Below, in pieces: positions 59,839 to 64,000 of a DNA stretch of 64,000 bases. Numbering within the stretch: position 1 is the first letter of the stretch; every line of letters starts with the position of its first letter. Under the pieces are notes generated by a model, which was given only the letters and a program-made list of their open reading frames with translations, searched no databases and was not told where the DNA came from. The position numbers were made by a program, and so were the translations under genes. Origin of the DNA: Thermosphaera aggregans DSM 11486 (GTDB taxonomy: Archaea; Thermoproteota; Thermoprotei_A; Sulfolobales; Desulfurococcaceae). The stretch is from positions 558,001-622,000 of the forward strand of contig NC_014160.1 of assembly GCF_000092185.1 (NCBI RefSeq), written 5' to 3'.

Positions 59839-61119
59839 TTGGGTTTCAGGTTGAAGTTAATATATCTTGTACTCGACGGTATGAGCGACAGATTGTCTGA
59901 CCCTATAACAACTCTCGAATCCGCTGAGAAGCCCGGGCTAGACTACATTGCTTCAAAATCAAAGTGTGGGTTAATGTATACCGTGGGAAAGGGGATAGCG
60001 CCTGAGAGCGATGAAGCCGTTATTTCGTTGCTAGGGTATGATCCTCACGAAGTATATACTGGGAGAGGTCCTTTAGAGGCCCTGGGGGCTGGAATACCTA
60101 TTAAGGAGGGGAACGAGGTAGCGTTCAGAGCTAATTTCGCAACCGTAGATCCATCCTCGCTGAGGATTATCGATAGAAGAGTTGGCAGAAGCTTGAAGAC
60201 TGAGGAAGCCCGCAAGCTTGCCGAGGCCCTCGACAAGATGGAGCTGGGAGAGTACGATGGGTATGTTAGAGTTGTCGCAACCATAGGTCACAGGGCTGTA
60301 GTGGTTATCGGAAGTAGGACTCACAAGTTGTCCCCTATGGTAGACAACAATGACCCAGCCTACAAGAGAGTTGGATTGGTTAGTATAGCAAACCAGACCT
60401 TTAAACCCTTCATTAAAGAGATAGAGCCTTTGAATAATTCGGAAGAAGCAAAAATAACTGCTGAACTCGCCAACGCATTCGTTAAAAAATCCATAAAAAT
60501 ACTCGACAATCACCCCGTGAATAAAGAGAGAGTTAAGCAAGGACTGCCTCCAGCTAACGCACTGTTGCTAAGGGATGCTGGAGGCTCGTTCCCGCGGGCA
60601 ACACCTTTAGGTATTAAATACGGAGGCAGGTTCACGGTGCTCGCAGAAATGCCTGTCGAAATAGGCATAGGGAGAGCGTTTGGGGCGGAAACGATCATAA
60701 TGGATCCCCCGACCGGTAGGCCTGAGGTTGACTATAAGATCAGGCTTGAAAAGACTTTCGAAGCCCTTGAAAAATCTGATATAGTGTACGTGCATTTGAA
60801 AGGGCCTGATGAGCCGGGTCACGACGGTGACGTTACATTGAAGCGAACGAGGATTGAGGAGATAGATAAGTACTATGTACAACCATTATTAGCGAGATTG
60901 AGGGACGATACCGCAATATTAGTTACCGCTGATCATTCGACCCCGCCCTCAGTGAAATCACACACGGATGACCCCGTTCCAGTAGCATTCTACGCACCAG
61001 GCATTAAAGCAGACGGGGTGAAGGCTTTCAGCGAAAAAGAGTTTGCAAGAGGGAGCTTAGGGTTAATTGAGCACGGCTGGATGCTTCTCCCAATGATAAT
61101 TAGATTCCTAAAAGAGTGA
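59839..61119 (+). CDS. apgM: 2,3-bisphosphoglycerate-independent phosphoglycerate mutase, archaeal ApgM type
   Basis: The enzyme interconverts 3- and 2-phosphoglycerate. Marks of the alkaline-phosphatase-like archaeal family are LIYLVLDGMSD at the N-terminus, the metal/phospho-serine region APESDEAVISLLGYDP near residue 58, VHLKGPDEPGHDGD near residue 320 and ILVTADHSTPPSVKSHTDDPVP near residue 360. I choose the TTG at 59839 behind ggtga, since homologues start close to this point; ATG 59815 would add eight residues. It precedes pantoate kinase by 4 bases, so the two may be cotranscribed. Confidence 0.9.
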   Translation: MGFRLKLIYLVLDGMSDRLSDPITTLESAEKPGLDYIASKSKCGLMYTVGKGIAPESDEAVISLLGYDPHEVYTGRGPLEALGAGIPIKEGNEVAFRANFATVDPSSLRIIDRRVGRSLKTEEARKLAEALDKMELGEYDGYVRVVATIGHRAVVVIGSRTHKLSPMVDNNDPAYKRVGLVSIANQTFKPFIKEIEPLNNSEEAKITAELANAFVKKSIKILDNHPVNKERVKQGLPPANALLLRDAGGSFPRATPLGIKYGGRFTVLAEMPVEIGIGRAFGAETIIMDPPTGRPEVDYKIRLEKTFEALEKSDIVYVHLKGPDEPGHDGDVTLKRTRIEEIDKYYVQPLLARLRDDTAILVTADHSTPPSVKSHTDDPVPVAFYAPGIKADGVKAFSEKEFARGSLGLIEHGWMLLPMIIRFLKE

Positions 61120-61126
61120 TTTTTTG

Positions 61127-61966
61127 ATGAAACTGTCGATTCCCCATCACATTTCAGGATTGTGGATTCCAGTATTAAGCAGTAATCCACTGCTTTCAGG
61201 AAGCGTTGGAGCCGGGCTGAATATTTCCATATCTAGCATCGCGTTTCCGGTAGAAAACGAGTGTGTGATCCGGCTGAACGATCAAGAAGTCTTTCACGAA
61301 CAGGCTAGGGATGTTTGCGAGTTCTACGGGACCAAGATTGGCGTTGCAGTGAAATCTCCTTTCAACTTAGGGAAAGGCTTTGCATTGTCCTCCACCCTCT
61401 TAATTGCGCACAACCTTACTAGTTCCATCTATACGGGAAGTTCTTTGCTCAAGGCTTTTCAAAAAGCCCACGAGCTCGAGGTTTTGAAAGGAACGGGTCT
61501 TGGAGACGTTATCTCCCAATACTACGGAGGCTTTGTAATTAGAACCCGCCCCGGACCCCCAGGCATAGGTGAGGCTTTTAAGATCCCAGTAAAATACCGT
61601 GTTAAACTGATCGTATCCAGCCTACCCTACCATGAGCCAACCAGTAGAATGCTCGAGAGAATACCGTTAAGTCATTATGAAAAAGGATTGTCACTTCTCA
61701 GAAGAGTTGTGAAAAGCGAGGACTTAATAGATTACTTCAACGCCGCCAGGGAATACACTCAGGGCGTTTTCGACTACTCTACAATACCTGAGGAAATACT
61801 GCACTCCCCAGGCATTGTGGGTTTATACTTGAAAAAGTCTGCGCTCATCATTTGGGTTGAGAACGACTGCTTCACAGAGATCGCTGATATTTTATCCCGA
61901 AGAGGAATTTTTTACATGGAAGGCGAAATCTCTAAGACAGGTGTTGAGATTGAACATACCTTTTAA
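61127..61966 (+). CDS. Pantoate kinase (archaeal GHMP type)
   Basis: Pantoate kinase makes 4-phosphopantoate in the archaeal CoA route. The protein of about 279 residues has [25 protein letters not shown] at the N-terminus, the glycine/serine-rich ATP loop [19 protein letters not shown] near residue 85, and [26 protein letters not shown] near residue 125. The start is ATG 61127 or TTG 61124. The end overlaps the phosphopantothenate synthetase frame by 17 bases, its next enzyme. Confidence 0.9.
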   Translation: MKLSIPHHISGLWIPVLSSNPLLSGSVGAGLNISISSIAFPVENECVIRLNDQEVFHEQARDVCEFYGTKIGVAVKSPFNLGKGFALSSTLLIAHNLTSSIYTGSSLLKAFQKAHELEVLKGTGLGDVISQYYGGFVIRTRPGPPGIGEAFKIPVKYRVKLIVSSLPYHEPTSRMLERIPLSHYEKGLSLLRRVVKSEDLIDYFNAAREYTQGVFDYSTIPEEILHSPGIVGLYLKKSALIIWVENDCFTEIADILSRRGIFYMEGEISKTGVEIEHTF

Positions 61967-62726
61967 CCATCCCAGGCGTGAGAGCCTATTGATAAGGGAA
62001 AAGCTGGTGGATGGTTTCAGGAAAGGAATTGTTGCACCCGAAGGCCTCATAGCGCATGGAAGAGGTGAATGCTTCGACTATATTTTAGGAGAGAAAACTC
62101 AAGAATTCGCGCTGAGAGCTATTGAAGCGGCTGCCGCCGCCATATTACTTGCTAACCACCCAGTCATATCCGTGAACGGAAACGTTGCAGCCCTTGTACC
62201 CGAGTACATTGTCAAACTAGCTGAAGAGTCAGGAGCGCTTATCGAGGTTAACTTGTTCTATAGAACCAGGGAAAGAGAGGAGGCTATAAAGCAACACCTA
62301 CTGTCTCACGGTGCGAGAGAGGTTCTTGGAGTCGGAGAAGACGCTTCTGCGACTATTCCAGAATTATTTAGTGAAAGAAGGCGCGTTAGCCCTCGAGGAA
62401 TACTGATTGCTGATGTTGTCCTGGTACCCCTTGAAGACGGAGACCGCACCGAGGCTCTAAAACGTCTTGGCAAGTTCGTCGTAACCATCGACTTAAACCC
62501 GTTATCTAGAACTGCTCGAACCGCCGACGTTACCATCATAGATAACGTGGTAAGGGCCATGCCATTGCTTGTTGAAAAAGTACGGGAGCTTAAAGGAAGG
62601 GATAGGGAGGTTTTGAAAGAAATTATCTCCAGGTATAACAATAATGAAATACTTCAAGAAGCTTTGAGGTTTATTTCCCATAGGCTCGTCGAACTCGCTT
62701 CGAGGGAGCTTAGAATACGTGTGTGA
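61950..62726 (+). CDS. 4-phosphopantoate-beta-alanine ligase (phosphopantothenate synthetase)
   Basis: The enzyme joins 4-phosphopantoate and beta-alanine using ATP, replacing bacterial PanC plus kinase. The family start with [20 protein letters not shown] is followed by [20 protein letters not shown] near residue 30, [17 protein letters not shown] near residue 70, and late [19 protein letters not shown] segments with expected ATP-binding residues. I take TTG 61950 as start, six bases after ggtg; GTG 61941 is possible. Frames reaching further upstream overlap pantoate kinase and are not credible. Confidence 0.9.
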   Translation: MNIPFNHPRRESLLIREKLVDGFRKGIVAPEGLIAHGRGECFDYILGEKTQEFALRAIEAAAAAILLANHPVISVNGNVAALVPEYIVKLAEESGALIEVNLFYRTREREEAIKQHLLSHGAREVLGVGEDASATIPELFSERRRVSPRGILIADVVLVPLEDGDRTEALKRLGKFVVTIDLNPLSRTARTADVTIIDNVVRAMPLLVEKVRELKGRDREVLKEIISRYNNNEILQEALRFISHRLVELASRELRIRV

Positions 62727-62738
62727 GGTTGTAAGGTC

Positions 62739-63680
62739 TTGCAAAGTTTGTGCATTAGCGTGATTGATTCAGCTATCCAGATCGAAACAGAGAACATTGA
62801 AGAATTGCGGGCATCCCTTACCAGCGTTTTCGCCAAGAGATACCTGCCGCGTTTGAAAATATTGGATGAATGTAGACCTGACGTAATGATATACTGGATT
62901 AACAGGGACGTGAAGTTCAGAGTGCTAACACATAATTTGATCTCTCACGGACTTCCATCACTCTTCATAGTTGAAGGAAGATATCCTGCAGCATACTCTA
63001 ATGAATCCCCATTCTTCTTCATTCTGCAAATAATCGCATACGTGTTGGGAAAGAAAGGCTATGTAGTGTTAACGGACTCGGTAACGATAGAGCGTGATGG
63101 GAAAGCCTTGATTTTTCTAGGATACCCCCACTCGGGCAAGAGCTCAATATCGGCCGTAGCATTTTACCGAGGATTCAAGGTATATGCCACAGAGAATACA
63201 GTGTTGAGGGTTGCAAAGCCTTTAAAAGTAGTTAACGGGACATCAGTGTTAGTTTATGATCCAGCGATTAAAAACCTATACAATGTGAAAATCGCCCCTG
63301 ACGGTACTACCAGGCATGGATATGAATACATAGACCTAGAAACGCGCGATGCGGATCCGCCTAGAGAGTTAGAAGTCGATAAAATATTTCTCATCCACTC
63401 AGGCTTTACATGCAAGGGTTTCAGCGCATCACCCGTTACAGGTAGAAAGATCAGGAAGACATTATGGTATTTCTCCACAAGCCTGTTGAAAGGAGTGGAT
63501 TACTACGAACCCCAGCCTCTTGACAATTTGGTCACAGAGGAGGTGGCGAAAACATTACAAAGTTTCCTCGAAATCGTCGAGGAGAATTATCGCGACAGAG
63601 TCTTTGAAGTATTTGGTTCAATCCCCGAGATTTTCGAAAACACAGTGCTGGGTTCTAGGCCCGCTGATATATGCAATTAA
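62739..63680 (+). CDS. Unknown P-loop protein resembling HPr kinase-like domains
   Basis: The 313-residue protein has a P-loop GYPHSGKSSIS near residue 130, preceded by a strand in which a Gly-Lys loop leads into ALIFLG. It is followed by strands with YATENTVLRV that resemble the HPr kinase/phosphorylase-like C-terminal fold used by some small-molecule and peptide-modifying kinases. The N-terminal 115 residues are alpha/beta and unfamiliar. Its TTG start lies 12 bases after phosphopantothenate synthetase, so it shares the CoA operon. The function is unknown; a regulatory or kinase role is inference. Confidence 0.7.
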   Translation: MQSLCISVIDSAIQIETENIEELRASLTSVFAKRYLPRLKILDECRPDVMIYWINRDVKFRVLTHNLISHGLPSLFIVEGRYPAAYSNESPFFFILQIIAYVLGKKGYVVLTDSVTIERDGKALIFLGYPHSGKSSISAVAFYRGFKVYATENTVLRVAKPLKVVNGTSVLVYDPAIKNLYNVKIAPDGTTRHGYEYIDLETRDADPPRELEVDKIFLIHSGFTCKGFSASPVTGRKIRKTLWYFSTSLLKGVDYYEPQPLDNLVTEEVAKTLQSFLEIVEENYRDRVFEVFGSIPEIFENTVLGSRPADICN

Positions 63681-63766
63681 CACATAAATTTGCTCAAACC
63701 TCATTGTATACGATCTTTGAAAGAAAACTGTTTAGGGATTAATTTTTCATCAATTATTGAGTATCG

Positions 63767-64000
63767 CTACGGGTTAAACCTACCTGCTACGTAATCCACT
63801 ACTGTCCTAGCGACCGCCTCTTTAAAGGATTCTCCCGGACACTTGAATCCTTCTTTCCAAACATAGCATACTTCTAGGAATGGTTTTGAAAACCCTGCCC
63901 TTTCGGAAAGGATATTATTGGCTACTATTAGGTCGAGACCATAATCATGGAGCTTAACCATGCTTTTTTCAACCAACTCCTCGGGAGCTTTTGAACTCTC
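63767..64000 (-). CDS. coaBC: CoaBC, C-terminal part of the phosphopantothenate-cysteine ligase domain (gene runs off the window)
   Basis: The frame is open from the right edge of the window to a stop at 63767-63769 and encodes the last 77 residues of a longer protein. The DLIVANN motif near the middle is conserved in the CoaB (phosphopantothenoyl-cysteine synthetase) domain, and the ending with a short helix (FKEAVARTVVDYVAG) fits its C-terminus. CoaBC follows phosphopantothenate synthetase in the CoA pathway. The N-terminal CoaC domain would lie outside the window. Confidence 0.82.
   Translation of the reverse strand, partial: ESSKAPEELVEKSMVKLHDYGLDLIVANNILSERAGFSKPFLEVCYVWKEGFKCPGESFKEAVARTVVDYVAGRFNP

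Noticed and set aside
1-64000. CRISPR array, insertion sequence, prophage or replication origin
   Set aside because: No regularly spaced direct repeats, transposase, integrase, phage structural gene or Orc1/Cdc6-linked repeat cluster was seen on reading both strands.

Overview
The window looks like the chromosome of a hyperthermophilic, anaerobic, fermentative crenarchaeon, most likely of the Desulfurococcaceae (Thermosphaera/Desulfurococcus-like). This assignment is inferred from gene content. The evidence is an archaeal pterin pathway (MptA, MptE, MptD, MptG), the archaeal pantoate kinase/phosphopantothenate synthetase route to CoA, a superoxide reductase, a membrane-bound H2-evolving [NiFe] hydrogenase of the Mbh type, several GH57 enzymes, tight gene packing with GGTGA-type ribosome binding sites, frequent GTG/TTG starts and AT-rich TATA boxes. 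No rRNA, tRNA, CRISPR array, insertion sequence or prophage was recognised.

Layout. 1-1.1 kb: poorly coding, possibly decayed. 1.1-3.7 kb (minus): a family 2 glycosyltransferase, an Lrp regulator, a small CxxC protein and superoxide reductase. 3.8-9.4 kb (plus): a pterin operon (thioredoxin-like protein, mptA, mptE, mptD, a DmrX-like flavo-Fe-S protein, a dihydropteroate-synthase-like protein, a RecA/KaiC-like ATPase). 9.5-12.1 kb (plus): a class III CoA-transferase and a cytoplasmic gamma-glutamyltranspeptidase homologue. 12.1-14.9 kb (minus): mptG with DUF447 and DUF1464 genes. 14.9-17.5 kb (minus): MATE exporter, HAD phosphatase, MoaB. 17.5-18.4 kb: methylguanine methyltransferase and an HTH regulator with a palindrome at its start. 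18.4-25.3 kb (plus): molybdopterin/tungsten cofactor genes (unknown protein, MoeA/CinA-like protein, tungstate/molybdate ABC importer, moaA, moaC, moaD, moaE).

25.3-28.6 kb (minus): a four-subunit dye-linked L-proline dehydrogenase type complex. Divergent from it, 28.7-40.5 kb (plus) holds hypE, hypC, hypF and a 13-gene mbh operon in rearranged order with an MbhE-MbhF fusion. 40.5-41.9 kb: a membrane-anchored thioredoxin gene interrupted by an in-frame TGA, divergent from a CcdA-like gene. 41.9-51.8 kb (minus): a DHH phosphoesterase and an alpha-glucan cluster (three different GH57 enzymes, a GT5 glycogen synthase, a maltokinase, an HTH regulator). 51.9-59.3 kb: two paralogous ABC-2 exporters (minus) on either side of a plus-strand group with a ThiR-like regulator, ketopantoate reductase and panB. 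59.8-64 kb: archaeal phosphoglycerate mutase, pantoate kinase, phosphopantothenate synthetase, a HPr-kinase-like P-loop protein and the 3' part of coaBC (minus).

Together the genes describe breakdown and storage of alpha-glucans and oxidation of amino acids, with electrons disposed of as H2 through an ion-pumping hydrogenase, plus synthesis of a methanopterin-like C1 carrier, tungsto/molybdopterin and CoA. The main curiosities are at the level of translation. Two genes have complete conserved N-termini only if translation starts at CTG or ACG, each six bases after a strong GAGGTGA site. One gene carries an internal in-frame TGA.
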